Shown here piece after piece: positions 57,337-64,000 of a stretch of DNA of 64,000 nt. The translations under genes and the position numbers were made by a program. Positions within the stretch are counted from its first letter, which is position 1, and the number at the start of each line of letters is the position of its first letter. The notes beneath the pieces were generated by a model. It had not been told where the DNA came from. It did not search any database and saw only the letters and a list, made by a program, of their open reading frames with translations. The DNA is from Chersky-840 sp963764205 (lineage in GTDB: Bacteria > Actinomycetota > Acidimicrobiia > Acidimicrobiales > UBA8190). The DNA lies in NCBI GenBank assembly GCA_963764205.1, contig CAVXRN010000006.1:806001-870000 (forward strand), given 5' to 3'.

Positions 57337-57999
57337 ATGGCGTTTGCCGATCGTCGCGACGCGGGTCGGCAGCTCGCGGCTCTCGTGGTGCGACGGGCCG
57401 AGGGGGCCTCGGTCGTCATGGGCATGGCGCGCGGCGGGGTGCCCGTCGGCTTCGAGGTGGCGGGCGCGCTGGGCGCGCCGCTCGACGTGGTCGTGGTGCG
57501 CAAGCTGGGGCATCCCCGCCAACCCGAGCTCGGCCTCGGGGCCATCGGCGAGGACGGGGTCCGGATCGTCAACGACCCGCTGGTACGCCGGCTGGGGGTG
57601 ACCGAGGACGTGCTCGAGGCGGTGACGGCCCGTCAGCGCGCCGAGCTCGAGCGTCGCCTGGCGTTGTACCGCGCCGGGCGGCCACCGGTGGCGGTGCACG
57701 GCCTGACCGCCATCGTCGTCGACGACGGCCTCGCCACCGGGTTCACGGCGCGCGCGGCGATCGAGGTCATGCGCCGACGCGACGCGGCGGTCGTCGTCCT
57801 GGCGGTCCCCGTGGGCCCGCCCGACGCGGTGCGGGCGTTGCGCGCCGTGGCCGATGACGTGGTGTGCGTGGAGACGACCGAGCACTTCTTCGGCCTGAGC
57901 GAGTGGTACGAGGACTTCGCCCAGGTGAGCGACGACGAGGTGGCCCGACTGCTGGCTCTTGGTGCGCCGGACTCGCCGGACGCGCCGGACGAGCCGTGA
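57337..57999 (+). CDS. phosphoribosyltransferase-family protein
   Basis: 220 residues. The PRPP-binding loop is TAIVVDDGLATGFTARAAIE, and the N-terminus GMARGGVPVGFEVAGALG is the pyrophosphate loop. VVRKLGHPRQPELGLGAIGE matches the stand-alone PRTase proteins of unknown substrate that often occur beside hydrolases. 16 bases before a DNA methylase. Confidence 0.85.
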   Translation: MAFADRRDAGRQLAALVVRRAEGASVVMGMARGGVPVGFEVAGALGAPLDVVVVRKLGHPRQPELGLGAIGEDGVRIVNDPLVRRLGVTEDVLEAVTARQRAELERRLALYRAGRPPVAVHGLTAIVVDDGLATGFTARAAIEVMRRRDAAVVVLAVPVGPPDAVRALRAVADDVVCVETTEHFFGLSEWYEDFAQVSDDEVARLLALGAPDSPDAPDEP

Positions 58000-58015
58000 G
58001 CACGGCGCGGTCGGC

Positions 58016-59083
58016 GTGATCAAGTACCTCGGGTCCAAGCGGCGTCTCGTCCCTGTCCTGGCCGAGGTGGCCCGGCGGGCCCGGGCGCGCACCGCGCTCG
58101 ACCTCTTCACCGGCACGACGCGCGTGGCTCAGGCGTTCAAGGCCGAGGGGGCCGAGGTCACCGCGGTGGACTCGACGCGCTGCGCCGCGGTGCTGGCCGC
58201 GTGCTACGTGGCCACCGACCGCGACGCCGTCGACCTCGTCGCGCTCGAGCGGGCCGTGGCCGAGCTCAACGCGGTGCCGGGGTGTCGGGGCTACGTGACC
58301 GAGACGTTCTGTGAGCGGTCGCGGTTCTTCCAACCCGCCAACGGGGCGCGGATCGACGCCGTGCGCGCCGCCATCGACGAGCGCTACGCAGGGTCGTGGC
58401 TCGAGCCGGTGCTGCTCACGAGCCTGCTCGAGGCGGCCGACCGCGTGGACTCCACCACCGGGGTGCAGATGGCGTACGTGAAGCAGTGGGCGGACCGCTC
58501 GTTCCGGCCCCTCGAGCTGCGCGTGCCGGTGCTGTTGGCGGGCCCGGGTCGGGCAGTGCGGGGCGACGCCTGTGCCGTGGCCCCGGGCCTGGGCCACTTC
58601 GACCTCGCCTATCTCGACCCCCCGTACAACCAGCACCGCTATGACGCCAACTACCACATCTGGGAGACGCTGGTGGCGTGGGACTCGCCCGACCACTACG
58701 GCGTGGCGTGCAAGCGGACCGAGATCCGACTGGGCGAACGGAGCGCGTTCAACTCCCGGCGCACGATGCCCGACGCGCTGGCCCGGGTCGTGCGCGACGT
58801 CGACGCCCGGCTGCTCGTGCTGTCGTACAACGACGAGTCGTGGATCGAGCTCGACGCATTGGTCGAGATGTGCCGTGTCCGGGGTCACGTCGAGGTGCTC
58901 GCCTTCGCCTCGAACCGCTACGTCGGCGCCCGGATAGGGATCCACAACCCTGCGGGGGAGCGGGTGGGGTCGGTCGGACGCCTCCGCAACCTCGAGTACG
59001 TGCTGGTCGCGGGAGAGCGGGCCGAGGTCCGGCGCGTGGTCGAGCCGTGGCGCGACTCGGTGGTGACCGCCCGGGCGAGTTGA
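58016..59083 (+). CDS. D12-class DNA adenine methyltransferase, solitary
   Basis: 355 residues from GTG 58016. The start IKYLGSKRRLVPVL is the D12 AdoMet motif, with LDLFTGTTRVAQAFKAEG (motif I) and LAYLDPPYNQHRYDANYH (catalytic DPPY). It should make N6-methyladenine. There is no restriction enzyme or specificity gene on either side, so it is an orphan. The recognition site cannot be read from the sequence. Confidence 0.88.
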   Translation: MIKYLGSKRRLVPVLAEVARRARARTALDLFTGTTRVAQAFKAEGAEVTAVDSTRCAAVLAACYVATDRDAVDLVALERAVAELNAVPGCRGYVTETFCERSRFFQPANGARIDAVRAAIDERYAGSWLEPVLLTSLLEAADRVDSTTGVQMAYVKQWADRSFRPLELRVPVLLAGPGRAVRGDACAVAPGLGHFDLAYLDPPYNQHRYDANYHIWETLVAWDSPDHYGVACKRTEIRLGERSAFNSRRTMPDALARVVRDVDARLLVLSYNDESWIELDALVEMCRVRGHVEVLAFASNRYVGARIGIHNPAGERVGSVGRLRNLEYVLVAGERAEVRRVVEPWRDSVVTARAS

Positions 59084-59104
59084 CGCACTGCTTGACCCCT
59101 CCGA

Positions 59105-59127
59105 CCAGCCCTGTCAACGTGGGCTGG
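59105..59127 (+). terminator. perfect 7-bp hairpin after the DNA methylase
   Basis: CCAGCCC (59105-59111) pairs with GGGCTGG (59121-59127), loop of 9. It has no T tract. It lies 22 bases past the methylase stop. Confidence 0.45.
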
Positions 59128-59251
59128 CTTCGAGATGCCCGTGGGGGGGCGGGTCGGGGTTCCGGTCGGGGGCCGGTTGGACCTCGGCCGTCGCGGGCGG
59201 TTCGAGGAAGGTCGCCGGGCAGCGGGCTCGGGAACCGGAGGAGGGGACGAC

Positions 59252-60160
59252 GTGGGAGCGCTCGAAGGGCGAGTGGCGATCATCACGGGAGCCGGGAGGG
59301 GTCTCGGTCGTGAGCACGCGCTGTTGTTCGCCGCCGAGGGCGCCAAGGTGGTCGTCAACGACCTCGGGGGTGCCGTCGACGGCTCGGGCGACGACCGCGG
59401 GGCGGCCGAGCTCGTGGCGGACGAGATCCGGGAGTTCGGCGGGGAGGCGCTCGCCAACTCCGACGACGTCGCGTCGCCCGAGGGTGCCCAGAACCTGGTC
59501 GACGCGGCCGTACAGGGGTTCGGCGGCCTCCATGTCCTGATCAACAACGCCGGGATCCTTCGGGACCGGATGCTCGTGAACATGTCCGAGGAGGACTGGG
59601 ACTCGGTCATCCACGTCCACATGAAGGGCCATTTCCTCCCGACCCGGTACGCGGCGGCGTATTGGCGCGAGCTGGTGAAGGCGGGGCAGGACGTGAGCGC
59701 GTCGGTCGTGAACACGTCGTCGACGTCGGGCCTGCTCGGCAACCCGGGCCAGACGAACTACGGCGCGGCCAAGGCGGGGATCGCCGCCTTCACCGTCATC
59801 GCCGCACAGGAGCTGAGCCGCTACGGCGTGCGCGTCAACGCCATCGCGCCGGCGGCGCGCACGCGCATGACCGAGGCCACACCGGGGCTGGGCGACATCG
59901 TGAAGGCACCGCGCGATCCGGGTGCGTTCGACGTGTGGAATCCCGCCAACGTCTCGCCCCTGGTGGCGTACCTGGCCACCGAGGGCTGTCCGCTGACCGG
60001 ACGCGTCCTGTTCGTGCAGGGCGGCCAGGTGCGGGTGTTCCAACCCTGGACCATGACGACGACGCTCGAGAAGGACGACCGGTGGACCGTCGAGGAGCTG
60101 GCCAAGGAGCTTCCGTCGCTGTTCGACGCACCGGGGGAGGCGTCCGAACCCCGGCGGTAA
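59252..60160 (+). CDS. short-chain dehydrogenase/reductase (hydroxyacyl-CoA dehydrogenase-like)
   Basis: 302 residues from GTG 59252, GGAGGGG before it; a longer in-frame start at 59135 would overlap the hairpin zone. Cofactor loop TGAGRGLGREHALLFA, then NDLGGAVDGSGDD (the insertion of peroxisomal-type multifunctional enzymes), NNAGIL, and the active-site SSTSG with TNYGAAKAG. It resembles the (3R)-hydroxyacyl-CoA dehydrogenase part of MFE-2. Confidence 0.9.
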   Translation: MGALEGRVAIITGAGRGLGREHALLFAAEGAKVVVNDLGGAVDGSGDDRGAAELVADEIREFGGEALANSDDVASPEGAQNLVDAAVQGFGGLHVLINNAGILRDRMLVNMSEEDWDSVIHVHMKGHFLPTRYAAAYWRELVKAGQDVSASVVNTSSTSGLLGNPGQTNYGAAKAGIAAFTVIAAQELSRYGVRVNAIAPAARTRMTEATPGLGDIVKAPRDPGAFDVWNPANVSPLVAYLATEGCPLTGRVLFVQGGQVRVFQPWTMTTTLEKDDRWTVEELAKELPSLFDAPGEASEPRR

Positions 60161-60172
60161 CCTCGGGGTGCT

Positions 60173-61801
60173 GTGAGCCCCGGCGGCCCTACCTCTCCTG
60201 GCGATCGCGCCCCTGGTGCACCAGGCGTCACTCCTGGCACCCTCGGTCCGACGTCGCGACTGCGGACCCGGCTCGACGCCCTCGGAGCCCACGCCCGGCG
60301 GAGCCCGAGGTACCAGTGGTGGGTCTTGTGGGTGGCGTTGTCGGGGCTGCTCGCCACCAACCTGCTCTTCACCGTGTTCGTCGTGGCGCTGCCCGAGGTG
60401 TCCAGGTCGCTGCACGCCAGTGTCTCCACCACCACCTGGGTCGTGACGGGGCCGTTGCTCGCCTATGGCGTGGTGGCACCGCTGGTGGGCAAGGCCGGGG
60501 ACCTGTTCGGGCATCGTCGGCTGTTCATGCTCGGGCTCATGGCCGAGACGGTCGCGGCGGCATTGTCGGCCACCGCCCCGAACATCGGCGTGCTCATCGC
60601 GGCCCGCGTGCTCGGTGGGATCGTGGGGGCGTCGATCGGTGCTGCGTCGATGGCGCTCGTGTTGTCGGTGTTCGACCAGGGCGACCGGGTCAAGGCGCTC
60701 GGGTTCTGGTCGCTCGTCGGCGCGGGCGGGCCGGTGATCGGCGTCGCCGTCGGCGGCCCGGTGATCCAGCTCTTCGGATGGCGGTGGATGTTCTTCCTCC
60801 AGGTGCCGCTCCTCCTGATCGCCGCCACGCTCGCCATGGCGGTGCTCCCGAAGCGCGCGGCAGGTCGTCGATCGGTCACGCGGGCCGAGCTCGACCTGGA
60901 CTGGGCGGGAGCGGCGTCGATCGCAGCGTGTGTCGCTTCGTTCCTCCTGGCGTTGACGTTCCTCCCCGACCACGGGTTCTCGAGCCCGCTCGTGCTCGGC
61001 CTGTTCGTCTTCTCGGTCGTCTGCGGTGTCGTGTTCCACGCGGCCGAGCGCCGGGCGTCGGATCCCATCTTCCCGCTCGCGTACCTCCACAACCGCAACT
61101 TCGTCTTCCCCATCGCGGCGCAGAGCTTCGCCAACTTCGCCTACCTCGGTGCCTTCTTCCTCACGCCGTTGCTCCTCGAGTACTGCTTCGGGTATCTCCA
61201 CAACCAGGCGGCCGTCGGCTTCTTGTCCCTGCCGCGGCCCATCGTCTTCTCCACCGTCGCGCCCTTCGCCGGCTACCTGGCGGTGCGCACGGGGGAACGG
61301 ACCCTGGCGGTCGTCGGCACGGCGGCCGTCGTGGTGTCGATGGGGGTGTTCGCCCTGGCGGCGAACTCCACGGGCCTGGCATTGGTGGAGTTCGCGCTGT
61401 TCTTGTCAGGACTGGGACTGGGTGTGGCGTCGCCGTCGCTCTCGTCGACGGTGTCGAACCAGTTCGCGCCCGAGGACCTCGGCACAGCGGCGGCCTCCCA
61501 GCAACTCATGAACCAGCTCGGCACCGTGGCCGGGATCCAGGTCATGGAGACCGTGCGCGCCGCGGCCCTGCGAGGCCACCACGGGCCCGACGCCCAGCTG
61601 CACGCGTTCCACCTCGCCTATCTCGTGGGTGGGGCGGTCGCACTCCTCGGTGTCGTGGCGGCGGCCATGTCCCGATCGACCGAGAGGAACGTGGCGCCAT
61701 CGGTGGAAGCGCTCGAGGCGCTCGACGTGACCGAGCGCCAGCCCGTCGTCATGCCCTCGGGTGACGGGCTACGCCCGGACCTGCCGCTCGAAGCGCTCTG
61801 A
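60173..61801 (+). CDS. MFS exporter (DHA2, 14-helix type)
   Basis: 542 residues, GTG start 12 bases after the SDR stop. Motif A appears as GKAGDLFGHRRLF and motif C region as GFWSLVGAGGPVIGVAVGGP; 14 helices are visible. No regulator is adjacent. The substrate is unknown. Confidence 0.92.
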   Translation: MSPGGPTSPGDRAPGAPGVTPGTLGPTSRLRTRLDALGAHARRSPRYQWWVLWVALSGLLATNLLFTVFVVALPEVSRSLHASVSTTTWVVTGPLLAYGVVAPLVGKAGDLFGHRRLFMLGLMAETVAAALSATAPNIGVLIAARVLGGIVGASIGAASMALVLSVFDQGDRVKALGFWSLVGAGGPVIGVAVGGPVIQLFGWRWMFFLQVPLLLIAATLAMAVLPKRAAGRRSVTRAELDLDWAGAASIAACVASFLLALTFLPDHGFSSPLVLGLFVFSVVCGVVFHAAERRASDPIFPLAYLHNRNFVFPIAAQSFANFAYLGAFFLTPLLLEYCFGYLHNQAAVGFLSLPRPIVFSTVAPFAGYLAVRTGERTLAVVGTAAVVVSMGVFALAANSTGLALVEFALFLSGLGLGVASPSLSSTVSNQFAPEDLGTAAASQQLMNQLGTVAGIQVMETVRAAALRGHHGPDAQLHAFHLAYLVGGAVALLGVVAAAMSRSTERNVAPSVEALEALDVTERQPVVMPSGDGLRPDLPLEAL

Positions 61802-61812
61802 GCGGCGAGGGT

Positions 61813-62220
61813 TCAGGCGGTCATCTCCCGAAGTCGCTTGGCGACGTCCTGGGCGTTCTCGTCGGCCGGGGCACCCTGGAGCATCATGAGCTTGGCCATG
61901 TCGCCCTCGACCTTGACCTTGCCGGCCATGAACGCCTGCATGCCCACCTGCGGGTTGCCCTCGACGAGGATCGCCTTGGCCGTGGCGTAGTCGAGCGTGA
62001 CCTTCAGGTCGGCGAGGTCGATGTGGCCCGTCTCGAGCTTCAGGCTGCCGCCGGTGGTGTCGAGGTGGGCGTCGATGGCGCCGTCGCCGAAGGGGACTTC
62101 GGTGATGACCAGGTTCATCTTCATCTGGTGGGTCATGGGCCCGCCGCGGCCCTCGTACTCATGGCGGATCTTGCGCGCCTCGTCTACCCACTCGTCACTC
62201 AGGAAGGCGTACTGGGCCAT
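61813..62220 (-). CDS. SCP2 sterol-binding-domain protein
   Basis: 135 residues. MTHQMKMNLVITEVPFGDG, LKVTLDYATAKAILVEGNP and AFMAGKVKVEGDMAKLM are the SCP2 fold, a lipid or acyl-CoA carrier pocket. Convergent with the MFS gene (11-bp gap). An 8-bp repeat lies upstream of its start. Confidence 0.9.
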   Translation of the reverse strand: MAQYAFLSDEWVDEARKIRHEYEGRGGPMTHQMKMNLVITEVPFGDGAIDAHLDTTGGSLKLETGHIDLADLKVTLDYATAKAILVEGNPQVGMQAFMAGKVKVEGDMAKLMMLQGAPADENAQDVAKRLREMTA

Positions 62221-62244
62221 CGTCGCTGTGCTCCTTGTTGTCCG

Positions 62245-62282
62245 TCGTGCGGTCGTGCGGTCGTGCGGTCGTGCGGTCGTGC
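62245..62282. repeat. four-copy GGTCGTGC repeat upstream of the SCP2 gene
   Basis: Four perfect 8-bp units at 62251-62282 plus a partial one. The 276-bp divergent gap 62221-62496 otherwise shows no gene. Confidence 0.75.
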
Positions 62283-62496
62283 GGGTGGTGCTGCTGTCTC
62301 TGTCGAAGCTGTGCGGGAACCCTCGTCGTCGTGTGTGTCGGTCGCTACGCAGTGCGACCGCTACCTCGCCCACGGCCCCCGAGTAGGGCGATTTCACCAT
62401 ACCTGTCGGCCCGCGGGCACCGCGGAGCTGAACAGGGGTCGTGGTCGCGGCCGGCGGGCGGGCCGGGCACCGTGCTCGGTGCCCTAGCATCTCGGC

Positions 62497-63336
62497 GTGG
62501 TCGCCCCTGTCTTGCCCGGTGCCGAGCCGTACAGCCACGACGGTGGCTCGGGGGGCGTGCTCGTGTTGCACGGTTTCACCGGCAACCCGCAGTCCATGCG
62601 GCCGTTGGCCGAGGCGATCGCAGCCGACGGCTACAGCGTCGAGCTCCCGCTCCTCCCCGGCCACGGGACCGCCATCGAGGACATGGTCCCCACCCGTTGG
62701 GCCGACTACGTGGCCGCCGCGGACGCCGCCTACGACGACCTGGCCCGGCGCTCCGACGCCGTCGCCGTGGTGGCGCTGTCGATGGGCGGGACCTTGGCCT
62801 GCTGGCTGGCAGAGCACCACAGCGAGATCGTGGGGTTGGCCGTCGTCAACCCGATGATCGACCCCCCGGCGCAGAGTTTCCGGGACGTGTTGCGCGGCAT
62901 CCTCGACACGGGGACCGACGTCGCTCCGGGCGTGGGGTCGGACATCGCCAAGGAGGGTTCCACCGAGCTCGCCTATGCCGGCTCGCCCATCGCGGCGGCC
63001 CTGAGCTTCTTCGAGGGAGTCGACGAGGTCGCGGCGGGACTCCACCGCATCGCGTGCCCTGTGCTCGTGCTCTCGAGCCGCCAGGACCATGTCGTGCCCT
63101 CGTCGTCGGGTGACGTGCTCGTGGCCGGGGTGTCGGGCCCGGTGGAGCGGGTGTGGCTCGAACGGAGCTATCACGTCGCCCCGCTCGACTTCGACGCCGA
63201 TGTCGTGACAGCGCGCACGGTGGGCTTCGTGCGCACCGTGTTGGGCTCGGCCGCGGGCTCGGCTGCTGGATCGGCCACGGGTTCGGCGGCGGGATCGGCC
63301 ACCGGCGGCGGGATGGTGGCGGGGACGACCGGCTGA
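62497..63336 (+). CDS. carboxylesterase/monoacylglycerol-lipase-like hydrolase
   Basis: 279 residues, GTG start. Oxyanion HGFTGNPQSM, nucleophile VALSMGGTLA, acid in SSRQDHVVPS and His in RSYHVAPLD, the classic Est30-type fold. The tail is GSAAGSAAGSATG repeats, likely disordered. The stop overlaps the gatC ATG. Confidence 0.88.
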   Translation: MVAPVLPGAEPYSHDGGSGGVLVLHGFTGNPQSMRPLAEAIAADGYSVELPLLPGHGTAIEDMVPTRWADYVAAADAAYDDLARRSDAVAVVALSMGGTLACWLAEHHSEIVGLAVVNPMIDPPAQSFRDVLRGILDTGTDVAPGVGSDIAKEGSTELAYAGSPIAAALSFFEGVDEVAAGLHRIACPVLVLSSRQDHVVPSSSGDVLVAGVSGPVERVWLERSYHVAPLDFDADVVTARTVGFVRTVLGSAAGSAAGSATGSAAGSATGGGMVAGTTG

Positions 63337-63644
63337 TGTCGGGGGAAGACAGCCTCACCCGGGACGACGCCGCCTATGTGGCGAGGCTCGCCCGCATCGA
63401 CCTCACCGACGACGAGCTCGATCTCTACGCCGTGCAGCTCGCAGCCGTGATCGGGCACGCCGCCGAATTGGCGGCTCTCGACACCGACGGGGTCGAGCCC
63501 ACTGCCCATCCGCTGCCGCTGCGCAACGTGACCCGCCCGGACGAGCCCACGCCCTCGGTCGACCGAGCCGAGGTCCTCGCCCAGGCTCCGGCGGTCGAAG
63601 ACGGACGGTTCCGAGTGCCCCCGATCCTGGGAGAGGCGCCGTGA
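63336..63644 (+). CDS. gatC: aspartyl/glutamyl-tRNA amidotransferase subunit C
   Basis: 102 residues. YVARLARIDLTDDELDLYAVQL and EPTAHPLPLRNVTRPDEP are the GatC family marks. It helps assemble the transamidosome. Coupled to gatA by GTGA. Confidence 0.95.
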   Translation: MSGEDSLTRDDAAYVARLARIDLTDDELDLYAVQLAAVIGHAAELAALDTDGVEPTAHPLPLRNVTRPDEPTPSVDRAEVLAQAPAVEDGRFRVPPILGEAP

Positions 63645-64000
63645 GCACGCCGAGCCTCGCGCTCGAGATCGCCCGGGGTGTGCGGGCCGGGTCGGTGTCG
63701 GCATCGGACGTCGTCGAGAAGTACCTCGGTGCGATCGACGAGATCGACACGGAGTTGCACGCCTTCGTGACCGTGCTGCACGACCGGGCACGTGAGGAGG
63801 CGGCCGCCGTCGACGCCACGGTCGCCGCGGGGAGAGACCCGGGCCCGCTCGCCGGCGTCCCCGTGGCGTTGAAGGACAACCTCTGCACGCGGGGCGTCCC
63901 CACGACGTGCTCGTCCCGGATACTCGACGGCTGGCTCCCGCCCTACGACGCCACCGTGGTCCAGCGGCTGCGGGCCGCCGGCGCCATCGTGATCGGCAAG
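63641..64000 (+). CDS. gatA: aspartyl/glutamyl-tRNA amidotransferase subunit A, 5' part
   Basis: 120 residues to the window end. GTG start. It hydrolyses glutamine for the amidation of Glu-tRNA(Gln). GVPVALKDNLCTRGVPTTC holds the first catalytic Lys, and GAIVIGK is where the sequence stops. gatB is expected outside. Confidence 0.95.
   Translation, partial: MSTPSLALEIARGVRAGSVSASDVVEKYLGAIDEIDTELHAFVTVLHDRAREEAAAVDATVAAGRDPGPLAGVPVALKDNLCTRGVPTTCSSRILDGWLPPYDATVVQRLRAAGAIVIGK

Overview
The window is about 64 kb of very GC-rich DNA (roughly 70 percent G+C by eye). It is densely packed, has many GTG starts and many 4-base ATGA/GTGA gene overlaps, and looks like chromosomal DNA of an actinobacterium. 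From 14.7 to 42.4 kb the gene order argS-lysA-hom-thrC-rho-rpmE-prfA-prmC-sua5 ... wecA-atpI-atpBEFHAGDC ... murA is the order I know from Mycobacterium and other Actinomycetota. The separate b and delta genes, the treS/mak pair, a class II FBPase and a PPi-type PFK suggest a deep-branching group such as Acidimicrobiia. The class is an inference, the phylum is not in doubt.

Layout. (1) 0-4.7 kb, minus strand: a flavin/electron-transfer cluster (two-component system, a membrane-anchored Ser/Thr-rich protein, ApbE flavin transferase, a heme-b membrane reductase, and the start of a NuoF-like subunit). (2) 5-9 kb: a proline-rich membrane-anchored protein, a small barrel-type protein, and a Fur-catalase operon with a promoter that looks leaderless. 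(3) 8.9-10.1 kb: a secreted esterase lipoprotein. (4) 10.16-14.42 kb: an accessory zone at a tRNA-Arg(CCG) gene, with a TetR/MFS efflux pair and a 1.85-kb mini-island (ArsR, SRPBCC protein, DHFR-like reductase). The mini-island is bounded by a 20-bp direct repeat of the tRNA 3' end. (5) 14.7-25.3 kb: arginyl-tRNA synthetase, lysine/threonine synthesis, Rho, L31, RF1, its methylase and Sua5. (6) 25.4-29.5 kb: an epoxide-hydrolase-like protein, an SRPBCC protein, a thiolase-like protein, an rpiB remnant and glyA. (7) 29.5-39 kb: WecA and the complete F1Fo ATP synthase. (8) 39-49.6 kb: a methyltransferase, FBPase, MurA, MeaB, an enoyl-CoA hydratase, trehalose/maltose metabolism, PFK and GalT. (9) 50-64 kb: a membrane protein, cysteine desulfurase-MnmA-LigA, a PASTA kinase, a trio (Cys-motif protein, phosphoribosyltransferase, D12 adenine methylase), an SDR, an MFS exporter, an SCP2 protein, an esterase and gatC-gatA (gatA runs off the end).

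How the genes work together. hom and thrC are two of the steps from aspartate semialdehyde to threonine, and lysA ends the lysine branch; thrB is missing from its usual place. Cysteine desulfurase and MnmA together make 2-thiouridine in tRNA. TreS and Mak convert trehalose to maltose-1-phosphate. PFK, FBPase and GalT sit around the same sugar-phosphate pools. MeaB and the enoyl-CoA hydratase point to acyl-CoA metabolism.

Sequence quality. At least 17 single-base frame breaks can be located, 16 of them between 35.2 and 49.2 kb or in the two outliers at 12.3 and 26.9 kb, and most are +1 insertions in G/C-rich runs. They hit essential genes (atpA, murA) while the protein sequence continues perfectly in the next frame, so I read them as sequencing/assembly errors and annotate the full genes. 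I found no CRISPR array, no integrase or transposase and no rRNA.
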